64,000 nucleotides of DNA, from assembly GCA_021324795.1 (NCBI GenBank), contig JAJPIK010000119.1, forward strand, positions 1-64,000, in the 5' to 3' direction. Of this stretch, positions 43,293 through 52,005 are shown piece by piece. The translations under genes and the position numbers were made by a program. Each line of letters opens with the position of its first letter. Within the stretch, counting starts at the first letter, position 1. This DNA comes from Chloroflexota bacterium (GTDB lineage Bacteria > Chloroflexota > UBA6077 > FW602-bin22 > CADDYW01). The notes under the pieces are model-generated. The model saw nothing but the letters and a program-made list of their open reading frames with translations, did not search any database and was not told the DNA's origin.

Positions 43293-43301
43293 ATTATAGC
43301 A
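43293..43301 (-). promoter_or_regulatory. Extended -10 promoter of pfkB and the operon below
   Basis: TGCTATAAT on the minus strand is a full extended -10 (hexamer 43293-43298), 19 bases before the ATG; the ribosome-binding site lies between. A TTGGAC box is 15 bases upstream, shorter than usual, which fits reliance on the extended element. Confidence 0.65.
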
Positions 43302-43473
43302 CAGCAAAGTTTGGTCCAATTGGGTTTCGGCTGTGCTACGATGCAACGAGAATGTGGTGCCTTTCTCGCTCATTCTCCGATGTGAGCACAGGGTTGCCTC
43401 ACCCCGGACGTCGGGGTTGCGCAGAATGGGTTAGTGGACCAGGGAGGATACTACGCAGCGCGAACACGGTCTG

Positions 43474-44511
43474 ATGCGATTGCTGGTGGGCCTGCCGGCT
43501 GACCGCCGGTCGGAGCTGGCTCAGAATTGGCAAATCGACGGGGCGGGCGAAACCGTCCTGGCAGTGGCACTGTACCGGTGCATGACGGACGGAGCGGCGC
43601 TCGCATTGGTCATCGCACGCTTAGGCGATGCCGAACGACTGATCTTTCAACACCTGATGAGGCTACGTCGTTTTGTCTCGGAAGGCGAGCTCTTGCAAGC
43701 TTTGCCGTTCTCCGAGGAACAACTGACAGACGCTCTCGCTGCACTCGAACGTCTTGGCCTAGTCTGGCTTGGACCGCCGAATCCCCGGGCAGATGGGGAG
43801 CGAACCTGGATTGTTCCTAACGACTTGGCCCGAGCGCTTTCCGTGGCTCGTCATCCACCAGCCGCGGGGCGAGTCCTGGCTCAACCATCCGCGACGCGAC
43901 CATCATTGATGCGATTCCCTTTGCCGGTGAGGCCGAACGTGGCGAGTGATGTCGTCGTCGATCTGATCGGTTCGCTTGGCAGTTCGGCGGTTCAATGTCG
44001 TGACGTGAGGCCCGAGACGCCCGTGCCAGCGGAACGGGCTGCGCTCGATCTGGCAAAGCGCCTGGGGATTGGACTGGGCGTCTGGGAGAAGGTGTCGCGG
44101 GGCTTTCGCCCCGCCGCCCGTTACCTGCATTGGCAAGAGGCAACCCGCTTGGAGCGACGACGCGCCGTGGCACGGCTCTGGCTCGTAGAGGAGCGAGTGC
44201 CGCGTGCCGAGCGCGCGTTGCGTCGAGCTTTATGGGATGCCCTGCGCGACGCCGAGCCCGAACAATGGTATGATGTTAACTCGGTAGCACGTGTGCTCGC
44301 ATGGCAACTTGGCCCGAGCCATAGGAGGCTGAACGAGCTACTGGGTGAAAGCCAGGCTGGTGGCCTCCGAGCGATCACTCGTCGTGACCTCGAGAGCGTC
44401 TTGGTTGATTTGACTTGGCTCGGCATTCTCCGGACCGGAACCAATCATTTAGGACGAATCGTGGCGATTCAAGTGACGCAGGAAGGAAAACAGGCGATCG
44501 AGGAGGCATGA
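43474..44511 (+). CDS. Winged-helix/helicase-associated-like hypothetical protein
   Basis: The 345-aa protein is Arg/Leu-rich and mostly helical. Residues about 40-120 (LGDAERLIFQHLMRLRRFVSEGELLQAL...LAALERLGLVWLG) look like a winged helix, as in actinobacterial helicase-associated proteins, and the C-terminal part (LESVLVDLTWLGILRTG...) looks like a second one. No catalytic motif is seen. The ATG lacks a good ribosome-binding site (a GGGAGG lies about 27 bases upstream), so the true start is uncertain. It precedes the HAD gene by 44 bases. Confidence 0.6.
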   Translation: MRLLVGLPADRRSELAQNWQIDGAGETVLAVALYRCMTDGAALALVIARLGDAERLIFQHLMRLRRFVSEGELLQALPFSEEQLTDALAALERLGLVWLGPPNPRADGERTWIVPNDLARALSVARHPPAAGRVLAQPSATRPSLMRFPLPVRPNVASDVVVDLIGSLGSSAVQCRDVRPETPVPAERAALDLAKRLGIGLGVWEKVSRGFRPAARYLHWQEATRLERRRAVARLWLVEERVPRAERALRRALWDALRDAEPEQWYDVNSVARVLAWQLGPSHRRLNELLGESQAGGLRAITRRDLESVLVDLTWLGILRTGTNHLGRIVAIQVTQEGKQAIEEA

Positions 44512-44555
44512 AAAAGATCGAGCGACCTCGAGGAGGAAAAAGGAGAGATGACTGA

Positions 44556-45392
44556 GTGGCGATTGCTAGTCTGAGCGCCGCGCGCGGCGTCTTGTTCGAT
44601 CTCGATGGGGTTGTCTACCTGGGTTCGACACCATTGCCGGGCGCCCAAGGTGTCTTTGATTGGCTCGATCACGTTGGTCGTCCCTATTGTTTGGTCACGA
44701 ACAACTCGACACGAACGCCTCGGCAGTACCAGGAGCGCCTGGCCGCGATGGGGATTCGTGTTCCGCTGCCAACGATCTATACGTCGGCCCTCGCGACGGC
44801 CGAGTATTTGAATCGTCAATATCCGGAAGGGGCACCGGTCTACGTGATTGGCGAAGCTGGCTTGCAGGAAGCGCTCGCCGATGCTGGCTTCTGGGTCGAC
44901 GAATGCCACCCAGAGTTAGTCTGCGTCGGCTTAGACCAACACTTGACCTATGAGAAACTGAAAATCGCAGCATTGGCAATTCGCCGGGGTGCGCGTTTCA
45001 TTGCCGCGAATCCCGATCGCACCTTGCCGACTGAAATTGGCTTAGTGCCCGGCTGTGGGGCGATTCTTGCAGCAATCGAAACTGCGACCGACGTGGCTCC
45101 GGTAGTAATCGGCAAGCCGGCCGCGACGATGCTCGATCTGGCGGTTGAGCGGCTGGGTGTGTCAAAGGCAGACGTGGTAATCATTGGAGACCGTCTCGAT
45201 ACGGACATCGAAGCAGGGGCGGCGGCGGATATCACAACCGTTCTCGTCTTGACCGGAGTTCATCGCGTCGAGGACATTCCAAAGTTTTCGGTTGCTCCTG
45301 ACTTCATCGTCGATGACCTGGTCCAGTTTCGGGAAGCACTCGCCGGCCAGGTGAGGATTCAGCGCTACGTCCCTTCGGTAGGTGTGTCGTGA
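44556..45392 (+). CDS. HAD-IIA family phosphatase (NagD/AraL-like)
   Basis: The 278-aa protein has the nucleophile motif VLFDLDGVVY, VTNNSTRTPRQY with the second HAD Thr/Ser, the large type IIA cap, IGKPAATML with the Lys, and IIGDRLDTDI with the third acidic motif. NagD-like enzymes dephosphorylate sugar or nucleotide phosphates. The start is GTG with AGGAG 10 bases upstream. The stop overlaps the next start (GTGA). Confidence 0.92.
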   Translation: MAIASLSAARGVLFDLDGVVYLGSTPLPGAQGVFDWLDHVGRPYCLVTNNSTRTPRQYQERLAAMGIRVPLPTIYTSALATAEYLNRQYPEGAPVYVIGEAGLQEALADAGFWVDECHPELVCVGLDQHLTYEKLKIAALAIRRGARFIAANPDRTLPTEIGLVPGCGAILAAIETATDVAPVVIGKPAATMLDLAVERLGVSKADVVIIGDRLDTDIEAGAAADITTVLVLTGVHRVEDIPKFSVAPDFIVDDLVQFREALAGQVRIQRYVPSVGVS

Positions 45393-46408
45393 CGATTCAG
45401 AGCCTGACCCGGAAGATGCTCTTCTCGATTGGTTTAGGCATTCTCGTCATCTTCGCCTTGAGCTTTTCAGCAGACGCTCCACGCTTGCTGACTGTCCTCG
45501 AGCACTTCGATTGGAAGGTTCTGCCTGTCGTCATTTGCCTGACCTTGCTGAACTACTGCTTGCGCTTTGCCAAATGGCAGTATTACCTCCGGGTGGTCGG
45601 CATCCGAGGGATGCCGGTCAGCCAAAGTGCGTTGATCTTCGTAGCTGGTCTTTCGATGGCGATCACTCCGGCCAAAGTCGGCGAGCTGCTCAAGGCGTAT
45701 CTGCTGTTCCACCATCGGGGTATTCCCGTTGGTAAGTCGGCGCCGATCATTATCGGTGAGCGCCTAACCGATGGCGTGGCCATGGTGATTCTCGCCTCGG
45801 CTGGTCTGGTGATCTACCGAGTTGGCTGGCAAATGCTGCTACCGATCGTGGGGGCGATGGTCATCGTCGTCGGGCTCAGTCAGTACCGAAAGGTGACCCG
45901 GTGGGCGCTGCACTTTGCCGAACGACTACCGCTCCTGTCGTCGAAGGTCCATCACCTGGAGGCGGCGATGGTGAGCGCAAACCAATTGTTCCGCGCGTCG
46001 AATCTCGTGCTGGCAATTGGAATTGGAGTGATCTCCTGGGGCTGCGAGTCCGTCGCCTTCTACGTCGTCCTCACCGCGCTTGGCCTCCAGGCCTCGCCGA
46101 TTCTCGCGGTTCAGGCGGCATTCATTCTCGCGGTGTCAAGCCTACTTGGTGCGGCTTCGATGCTGCCCGGCGGTTTGGCCGCGGCCGAAGGTAGTCTAGC
46201 CGGGCTACTCTTGCTGTTGAAGGTCACTCGTAATCCATCGATCGCCGCCGCGGCGACGCTGCTGATTCGCTTTTCAACACTTTGGCTGGGCGTGGCGATT
46301 GGAATGATTGGCTTACTGCTCGCGGCGAGCCAGCTCCGAGGAGTGGCTCTGATTGCTGAGACCGCCGACGAGGGGGCATCAACGGTCGCCGGGGTGGTCC
46401 AACACTGA
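45389..46408 (+). CDS. Flippase-like membrane protein (YbhN/LPG-synthase TM family), copy 2
   Basis: This 339-aa protein has about eight membrane segments. Family features are NYCLRFAKWQYYLRVVGI, FVAGLSMAITPAKVGELLKAYLL, IIIGERLTDG and the C-terminal LLGAASMLPGGLAAAEGSLAGLLLL. It is translationally coupled to the HAD phosphatase. The pairing suggests turnover or transport of a lipid-linked phosphate, but this is inference. The 3' end overlaps the convergent MoeA-like gene by 30 bases. Confidence 0.87.
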   Translation: MTIQSLTRKMLFSIGLGILVIFALSFSADAPRLLTVLEHFDWKVLPVVICLTLLNYCLRFAKWQYYLRVVGIRGMPVSQSALIFVAGLSMAITPAKVGELLKAYLLFHHRGIPVGKSAPIIIGERLTDGVAMVILASAGLVIYRVGWQMLLPIVGAMVIVVGLSQYRKVTRWALHFAERLPLLSSKVHHLEAAMVSANQLFRASNLVLAIGIGVISWGCESVAFYVVLTALGLQASPILAVQAAFILAVSSLLGAASMLPGGLAAAEGSLAGLLLLLKVTRNPSIAAAATLLIRFSTLWLGVAIGMIGLLLAASQLRGVALIAETADEGASTVAGVVQH

Positions 46409-47413
46409 CCGTCGAGCCAAGAAAGTTTGCTCGAGGAGTCCCCCGTAGCCAAGCTCGGCGAGCAAGGGCCGGTCGATGCGCTCTTTGGCAATGGCGTACG
46501 GTAAGAGCAGGTCCAAAATTGAGAGACGCCCGTAGAGTTCGCAAGACGCCAGCCCAAACAGTATTGCCTGGCCGTTATCGGCCACCCAGAACATCGTGCC
46601 GGGATCGATCGGTGCCCCGGTTTCAAGTGAAACAGCGGGAAGTTTCTGAGCGGCTCGGACATAGGGATCCTCGGGATCCAGCAGGATTGAGCCCGCGATG
46701 AGAATGATCTCGGCTCCTTGGGCGAGACTGCACTGGATAGCCTCGTCGATCTCGGACGGGTTATCTCGGAGCAGATATTTCTGGGCCACGAGCTCGACTC
46801 CGAATTGGGCAAGGGTCGCGCGAAGGTTCGCTTGGGCCGCTTCGAAGTTCGCTGGACGAATGCGCTGGCCTGCCAGGAAAGCCGCCTTGCGGCGCTGGAA
46901 AGGGGCGACCCGCAGCGCTGACACCGACGCGATCGGAGCCAGGGTTCTCTCCAGAGCGGATTCGTCAACCCACAAGTGCGCGGCCTTAACGATCGCCAGC
47001 GTATCCCCTTGACGGACAACCCGACCATCCAAGCCGGTCGCGACGAGCAACACACCGGTCCGATTTGCCCCTCTAATAGCCATCTGATCGATCCGTAATA
47101 GACCATGCTGTGCCGCTCGCAGGACGCATTGGCCCTGATGCGGTGGGGCAACCTGGACGCCTGAACCCGCCAGGGCCTGTGCCGCGCGGAGGGAAGCTTC
47201 GCCCTGGCTCAGCTCACCCGGTTCGGCGACCACGACTTCGAGCGAGGTGCCGGCCCGCGTGTTCAGGGTCGCGATCAGCGCGTCGTCGACCGTGGTACCA
47301 CGACGGAAAGTCGTCGTTTGTTCCCCTTGCTCGACACTCAGGTCGCGGCAAAGGACGGCCCCCCGAATTGCCTCGATCGACCCTTCGCCAATTTTCACGG
47401 ACTTGCGAATCAT
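46379..47413 (-). CDS. Molybdopterin-binding (MoeA/CinA-like) protein
   Basis: The product is 344 aa. The N-terminal part has SIEAIRGAVLCRDLSVEQGEQTTTFRRGTTVDDALI, comparable to the first MoeA-like segment. The C-terminal half contains YLLRDNPSEIDEAIQCSLAQGAEIILIAGS, matching the MoaB/MoeA fold sequence after the third strand where molybdopterin is bound (normally TGG, here AGS). No other molybdenum cofactor gene is adjacent. The ATG at 47413 is chosen because the following residues start the domain; the upstream ribosome-binding site is weak. Identity is moderate. Confidence 0.65.
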   Translation of the reverse strand: MIRKSVKIGEGSIEAIRGAVLCRDLSVEQGEQTTTFRRGTTVDDALIATLNTRAGTSLEVVVAEPGELSQGEASLRAAQALAGSGVQVAPPHQGQCVLRAAQHGLLRIDQMAIRGANRTGVLLVATGLDGRVVRQGDTLAIVKAAHLWVDESALERTLAPIASVSALRVAPFQRRKAAFLAGQRIRPANFEAAQANLRATLAQFGVELVAQKYLLRDNPSEIDEAIQCSLAQGAEIILIAGSILLDPEDPYVRAAQKLPAVSLETGAPIDPGTMFWVADNGQAILFGLASCELYGRLSILDLLLPYAIAKERIDRPLLAELGYGGLLEQTFLARRSVLDHPGDR

Positions 47414-47470
47414 GCTGCATTCACTTCTGATACCCCTCAAGAGAACTCTACCTGGGCGCCCCAAAGGAAG

Positions 47471-48526
47471 TCAAATGTCGATCGCCCGGGCGTAGATCTG
47501 AATCGAGCCGCGCCAGAACTCACGCGGGCCAAGGGTGATCGTGCCGGAGACTAAGCCCTCGTTAGTAAGGTTGAATGCGTTCGGTGTACAGGTGTGTGGC
47601 TCGAACGAGACCTTATCGCGTGGCGCCGGAATGAATGAGACGCACGCCGGGAAGGCCGCGTCGGCTTCGACTACGGCTTCCCTTCGGGCGTGCGGATTGC
47701 GTACCCCAGCCCGGATGCCGCCCGGTGCCGGCGCTGGGCCCTGTCGACCGGAAAATTGGCTGTGCAAGAGGTTCAGAATCTTGTTTGCCCCGCCGATGCC
47801 AACCGAGGCGAGCGCCCGCAGCGAACGGGGGGTACGGAGGTCCAGCGACTCGGAGGCAGGTCGGGGAGCGCCAACTGGGAAACCCTGATCTTGTTCCCAG
47901 AAGAAGGGGGCGTCGATCCAAATCTCGCAATCGTCAACCGATCCGGTTGTGCCAAATGGCAAGGGGAAGTAGGGGTGAAGGCCAAGGCCAATCGGCATTG
48001 GTCGGTCGCCAAGGTTCTCCGCCAAGTAATGATGGTGGAGGCGACCGTTTTTCAGATGGAGAGTGAGGGTTAGACGGAAAGGAAATGGGTAGCATTCATT
48101 CAGATGCGGGTGGGTATCCATGCCAATCCGATAAGTCACCGCGGCACCGTTTTCGTCGGCTGAGCTCGAGACAAACGTCCAGGCTTCTCGTGCGACGCAG
48201 CCGTGAATAGCAGTGCGGTTATTTTCGTTTAGGGGGAGTTGGTACTCCCGTCCGGCGAAGCGAAACTTTCCGTCTCGAATTCGACCCGGAAATGGAAAGA
48301 GAGTGGCCGCTCCCCAGTAGGTTGGGCGGCCGACGAAGGCTTCGAAGGATTCTGGGAAACGGATGATTTCGAGCGATTGGCCCTCGACCTCGGAGCGGAA
48401 GGAAACCGTATTGACTCCGACCGAAGGAATTGTCCAAACCTCGCTGCCGGTCGCTGGTTCGCGTAAAACCTGATACTCCTGGCCATCCTGCTTTTCGGTG
48501 GTGACGCTAGGGGATGCGGTTGCCAT
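47471..48526 (-). CDS. Aldose 1-epimerase-family protein (GalM-like)
   Basis: The 351-aa beta-sandwich protein contains PFPGRIRDGKFRFAGREYQL, the first catalytic His in AIHGCVAREAWTF, the second in GLGLHPYFPLP, and the Glu-containing segment in KVSFEPHTCTPNAFN. This supports mutarotation of an aldose. It ends 57 bases before the MoeA-like start. AGGAG lies upstream of the ATG. A loop of about 25 residues (HSQFSGRQGPAPAPGGIRAGVRNPHARRE) is unusually Gly/Pro/Arg-rich. Confidence 0.87.
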   Translation of the reverse strand: MATASPSVTTEKQDGQEYQVLREPATGSEVWTIPSVGVNTVSFRSEVEGQSLEIIRFPESFEAFVGRPTYWGAATLFPFPGRIRDGKFRFAGREYQLPLNENNRTAIHGCVAREAWTFVSSSADENGAAVTYRIGMDTHPHLNECYPFPFRLTLTLHLKNGRLHHHYLAENLGDRPMPIGLGLHPYFPLPFGTTGSVDDCEIWIDAPFFWEQDQGFPVGAPRPASESLDLRTPRSLRALASVGIGGANKILNLLHSQFSGRQGPAPAPGGIRAGVRNPHARREAVVEADAAFPACVSFIPAPRDKVSFEPHTCTPNAFNLTNEGLVSGTITLGPREFWRGSIQIYARAIDI

Positions 48527-48679
48527 CGCTGTTCTCCTGTCAAGACGTTCTGGGCGGGAAGCGTCGACACCCTCCCGCGTTCTCCATCGTGTCGCAATTG
48601 TAGCCGATCCGTTGGCATAGCGCGTGCGCTGCCAGGCAATTCCGACCTCATTCAGACTGGGAAAGCGAGAGGAACATTT

Positions 48680-49915
48680 GTGACAGAAGAGGAGAAGTCA
48701 GCGATGCAGGAAGATCGCCTCCGCACTGATCGGGTTCGCCAGGAGATTGGCTCGGCTGGACTCGACGCGATTATCTGCCAACTGAGCAATCACGTGTTGA
48801 TGCTAACTGGCTACGCGCCGATATTGGGCCAGTCATTCGTGCTCTTCCCACGCCAGGGCAATCCAACCTTGCTCGTGCCAGATGCCGAGGAGCGCTTCGC
48901 CCGTGAAGGCTGGTGCCAGGACGTGCGGCCATACACGCTTGGCGGCCTGGGAGCGACGACGACTGTCCTCGACGCGGTCCAACCGATTCTGGCGAGGGTG
49001 ATTGGCGAGCACCAGCTCGATACAGCGACCCTCGGTTACGAAGCAACTAGCGAGATGGTGCCGGTCAGCTATAGCCAGATCGGATTCCCAGCGGCGGGCA
49101 CGTTTAACATGTACCAAAAGGCTGCCCCCCGCGCTCTCTTCGTCGATTTTTCGCCGGTCTTACAAGTTTTGCAAGCGGCGAAGACTCCGCGTGAGGTGAG
49201 CCATTTGCGAGCGGCGGCAGACGTGGCGCGGCTCGGCTTCGAGGCGGCCCGCGACGTGCTTCGGCCGGGCGTCGGCGAGTCGGCGGTGGCGGCCACCGCT
49301 GAAAGTGCAATCCAAGCGGCCGGCCGTCAGAAAGGGTTTGATCGCGTGCAAGGCTTCGTTCACGTGATGAGCGGATCTCGTGCTGCCCTGGCTTACCAGG
49401 CTTTCAACATCACGAATGTGCGCCAGATCCAGGCTGGAGACCCGGTGCTGGTTCAGCTCGAAGCATATTGCGATGGCTTCTGGTCAGAGGTAACGCGAAC
49501 CTTCTTCGCGGGAGAGCCAGGCGCCGAAGGACGACGAATTTACGAATGCTGTCTCGAAGCGCAGAAGCGGGCAATTGGCGTGATTCGCAACGGAATAGCG
49601 GCCTCGGAGGTAGATCAGGTCGCCCGCGATTACCTGACCAGGTCTGGATTTGGCCAGTACTTCCGCCATGGCCTGGGGCATGGGGTCGGCTTCCAGGCGA
49701 TCTCGCACTTGCAGCCACCGCGGCTCTCACCCCCCTCGACCGACACGATCCTTACGGATATGGTTTTCAACGTCGAGCCGGGGGTCTACGTCCATGGTTG
49801 GGGAGGAGTACGGATCAACGACACCGTCGTGGCGCGAGAAAAGAACGCGGAGATTATTACCGACATCCCAAGGGATTTGCAATGGGCGATTGTCTCGCGC
49901 CAGGCGAGAGCGTAG
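48680..49915 (+). CDS. M24-family (Xaa-Pro peptidase-like) protein with altered metal site
   Basis: The 411-aa protein has an N-terminal creatinase-type domain and a pita-bread domain with VLVQLEAYCDGFWSEVTRTF, FRHGLGHGVGF, FNVEPGVYVHGWGGVRIND. In active M24 enzymes five residues hold two metals. Here the first Asp is Q259, the second is E270, His (H334) and one Glu (E366) are kept, and the last Glu is N380. Three of the five ligands therefore differ. It could be a creatinase-like or non-peptidase homologue. The start is GTG. Confidence 0.85.
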   Translation: MTEEEKSAMQEDRLRTDRVRQEIGSAGLDAIICQLSNHVLMLTGYAPILGQSFVLFPRQGNPTLLVPDAEERFAREGWCQDVRPYTLGGLGATTTVLDAVQPILARVIGEHQLDTATLGYEATSEMVPVSYSQIGFPAAGTFNMYQKAAPRALFVDFSPVLQVLQAAKTPREVSHLRAAADVARLGFEAARDVLRPGVGESAVAATAESAIQAAGRQKGFDRVQGFVHVMSGSRAALAYQAFNITNVRQIQAGDPVLVQLEAYCDGFWSEVTRTFFAGEPGAEGRRIYECCLEAQKRAIGVIRNGIAASEVDQVARDYLTRSGFGQYFRHGLGHGVGFQAISHLQPPRLSPPSTDTILTDMVFNVEPGVYVHGWGGVRINDTVVAREKNAEIITDIPRDLQWAIVSRQARA

Positions 49916-49935
49916 GAGCAAGAGCTCGCCGTTGT

Positions 49936-51711
49936 TCAAGACGGCTCCGGCCCGCTGGTAACCGCAAGGTGGAGGATGGCGAGCTCTTCGGGGTTCAGGG
50001 GTGAAGGCGAGCCAGTCATTGGCTCGGTCGCGCTTTGGGTCTTAGGGAAGGCGATCATCTCGCGAATGTTATCGCGACCGGCGAGCAGCATGCTCAGGCG
50101 ATCGATCCCGACGGCGATGCCACCGTGGGGAGGCGTGCCGAACTCGAAAGCTTCGAGAAGGTGGCCAAACTTGGCGTAGGCCTCGGCATCGGTCATCCCG
50201 ATGATCTTGAAAACCTTTTCCTGGACGTCGCGCCGATAGATCCGGATACTGCCGCCGCCAAGCTCGAGGCCGTTGCAGACAATGTCGTATTGCTTAGCTC
50301 GGACCCGTCCCGGATCCATTTCCAGGTATGGCAAGTCTTCATCGAGCGGTGCAGTGAATTGATGGTGCTTGGCCTGCCAGGAGTTCCGCTCGGCGTTCCA
50401 CTCGAAGGCCGGCATCTCGATGATCCAAGCCATTGCCAGGACGCTAGGATCCATCAGGCCAAGGCGTCGGCCAATCTCGAGGCGAACCTCGCCAAGAGCG
50501 ATCGACGCGACCTCGGCGGTATCGGCAACGATGAGAATGAGGTCGCCATGGTTTGCTCCGAGGCGCTCGGCGATGGCCCGCAGGCGATCGTCGCTAAAGA
50601 AACGAGTAAGTGGCGAGCGGAACCCCTCGGGTAAGATCGCCAAGGGCACGAGACCCTTGGCGCCTGCCCCGTTGGCAAGCCGGGTCAGTTCGTCGATGTC
50701 GCGCCGCGAATAACCGGCGCAACCGGGCGCGGCGATCGCTTTGATCTGACCGCCGTTCTCGATGACCACGTTGAAAACGCGGAATTCGCTGCCGCCGGTC
50801 AGGTCGGTGACGTTGTGGATTTCGATGCCAAAGCGCAGGTCTGGCTTGTCAGTGCCGTAGCGGTCGAGTGCTTCGGCGTAGGTTAGACGTGGGAAAGGAC
50901 GGTAGAGTAGCTTACGACCGCCAACGGTATCGGCAAGCTCGGTCAGGCAACCCTCGGTGACGTTCCAAACGTCTTCTTGATCGACGAAGGACATTTCGAC
51001 ATCGAGTTGGGTGAACTCGAGCTGGCGCTCGGCGCGCAAGTCCTCGTCGCGGAAGCATCGCGCGATCTGGAAGTACCGTTCAATCCCGGCAACCATCAGC
51101 AACTGTTTGTACTGCTGCGGCGACTGGGGGAGCGCGTAAAAATCCCCCGGATGGATTCGGCTAGGCACAACGAACTCGCGCGCGCCACCGGGGGTTTCCT
51201 TGACCAAGATCGGCGTCTCGACTTCCAGGAATTCGCGATCGCTGAACCACTCGCGGATGAAGCGCACCGTACGATGACGGAGCTCAAGATTCTCGCGCAT
51301 TGGCTCACGCCGCAAGTCAAGATAGCGATACTTGAGGCGCAGGTACTCGTCGACATCCGCGGGCTCGTTGATTGGGAATGGCGGCGTTCGGGCCGGGTTG
51401 AGCACCGTGGCCTTCTTGACCAGCACTTCAACCTCGCCCGTCACCAGGTTGGGATTGATCATCCCTTCTGGCCGCGCTTCGACCAAGCCTTCCACCGCGA
51501 GCACGTACTCCGGACGCGCCTCTTCGGCGACCTCCATGGCCTCTGGTGACACCGCTGGATTGAACACGACCTGAGTGATGCCCCACCGATCGCGCAGGTC
51601 GATGAAAATGAGTCCACCATGGCTCCGCCGACGGTTGACCCAGCCCATCAAAGTCACTGTCTTACCGACCGATTGGATGCGCAGCTCGCCGCAGGTGGTG
51701 GTCTTGTGCAC
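49936..51711 (-). CDS. aspS: Aspartyl-tRNA synthetase
   Basis: This class IIb synthetase (591 aa) has an N-terminal OB-fold (VTLMGWVNRRRSHGGLIFIDLRDR), class II motifs (FRDEDLRAERQLEFTQLDVEMSF), the bacterial GAD insertion, and motif 3 GIAVGIDRLSMLLAG followed by IREMIAFPKTQSATEPMTGSPSP. Length and insertion fit bacterial AspRS. The start is GTG with GAGGAG upstream. It is divergent from dinG. Confidence 0.97.
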   Translation of the reverse strand: MHKTTTCGELRIQSVGKTVTLMGWVNRRRSHGGLIFIDLRDRWGITQVVFNPAVSPEAMEVAEEARPEYVLAVEGLVEARPEGMINPNLVTGEVEVLVKKATVLNPARTPPFPINEPADVDEYLRLKYRYLDLRREPMRENLELRHRTVRFIREWFSDREFLEVETPILVKETPGGAREFVVPSRIHPGDFYALPQSPQQYKQLLMVAGIERYFQIARCFRDEDLRAERQLEFTQLDVEMSFVDQEDVWNVTEGCLTELADTVGGRKLLYRPFPRLTYAEALDRYGTDKPDLRFGIEIHNVTDLTGGSEFRVFNVVIENGGQIKAIAAPGCAGYSRRDIDELTRLANGAGAKGLVPLAILPEGFRSPLTRFFSDDRLRAIAERLGANHGDLILIVADTAEVASIALGEVRLEIGRRLGLMDPSVLAMAWIIEMPAFEWNAERNSWQAKHHQFTAPLDEDLPYLEMDPGRVRAKQYDIVCNGLELGGGSIRIYRRDVQEKVFKIIGMTDAEAYAKFGHLLEAFEFGTPPHGGIAVGIDRLSMLLAGRDNIREMIAFPKTQSATEPMTGSPSPLNPEELAILHLAVTSGPEPS

Positions 51712-52005
51712 CAGAAAATCTCCTCATCTGCCTCACGTCTGATCGAGGGGCAATTTGGGGTCTGCCCCTCCCCCGGCCATGGAGAGGGATAATTGGGGAA
51801 CACGCCCCAACCCTTGTCTACTCCCTTACCTCTAGGGGAAACCGCCCCGGACGGGATCTAGCTTTAAAATTATACACGCCAACCGTGTGGTCTGCCAGAT
51901 CGGCTCAGCATGGGGCGGCGCCAGCGAGAAGTCATCAAGTATAATTGTGGCGCAAGCGCATGTCATCGGTGTTGACCGTCAGGGTCTGCAACGTGGGGAG
52001 CTGGG
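51712..52005. other. Divergent intergenic region between aspS and dinG with stem-loops and -10 boxes
   Basis: It holds no gene. Two perfect short inverted repeats are GAGGGGCA/TGCCCCTC (51745-51752 with 51763-51770) and TTGGGG/CCCCAA (51793-51798 with 51805-51810), close to the aspS start, so they could sit in the aspS leader. A TATAAT on the minus strand (51869-51874) may serve aspS and another on the plus strand (51940-51945) may serve dinG. Neither has a clear -35. Confidence 0.5.
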
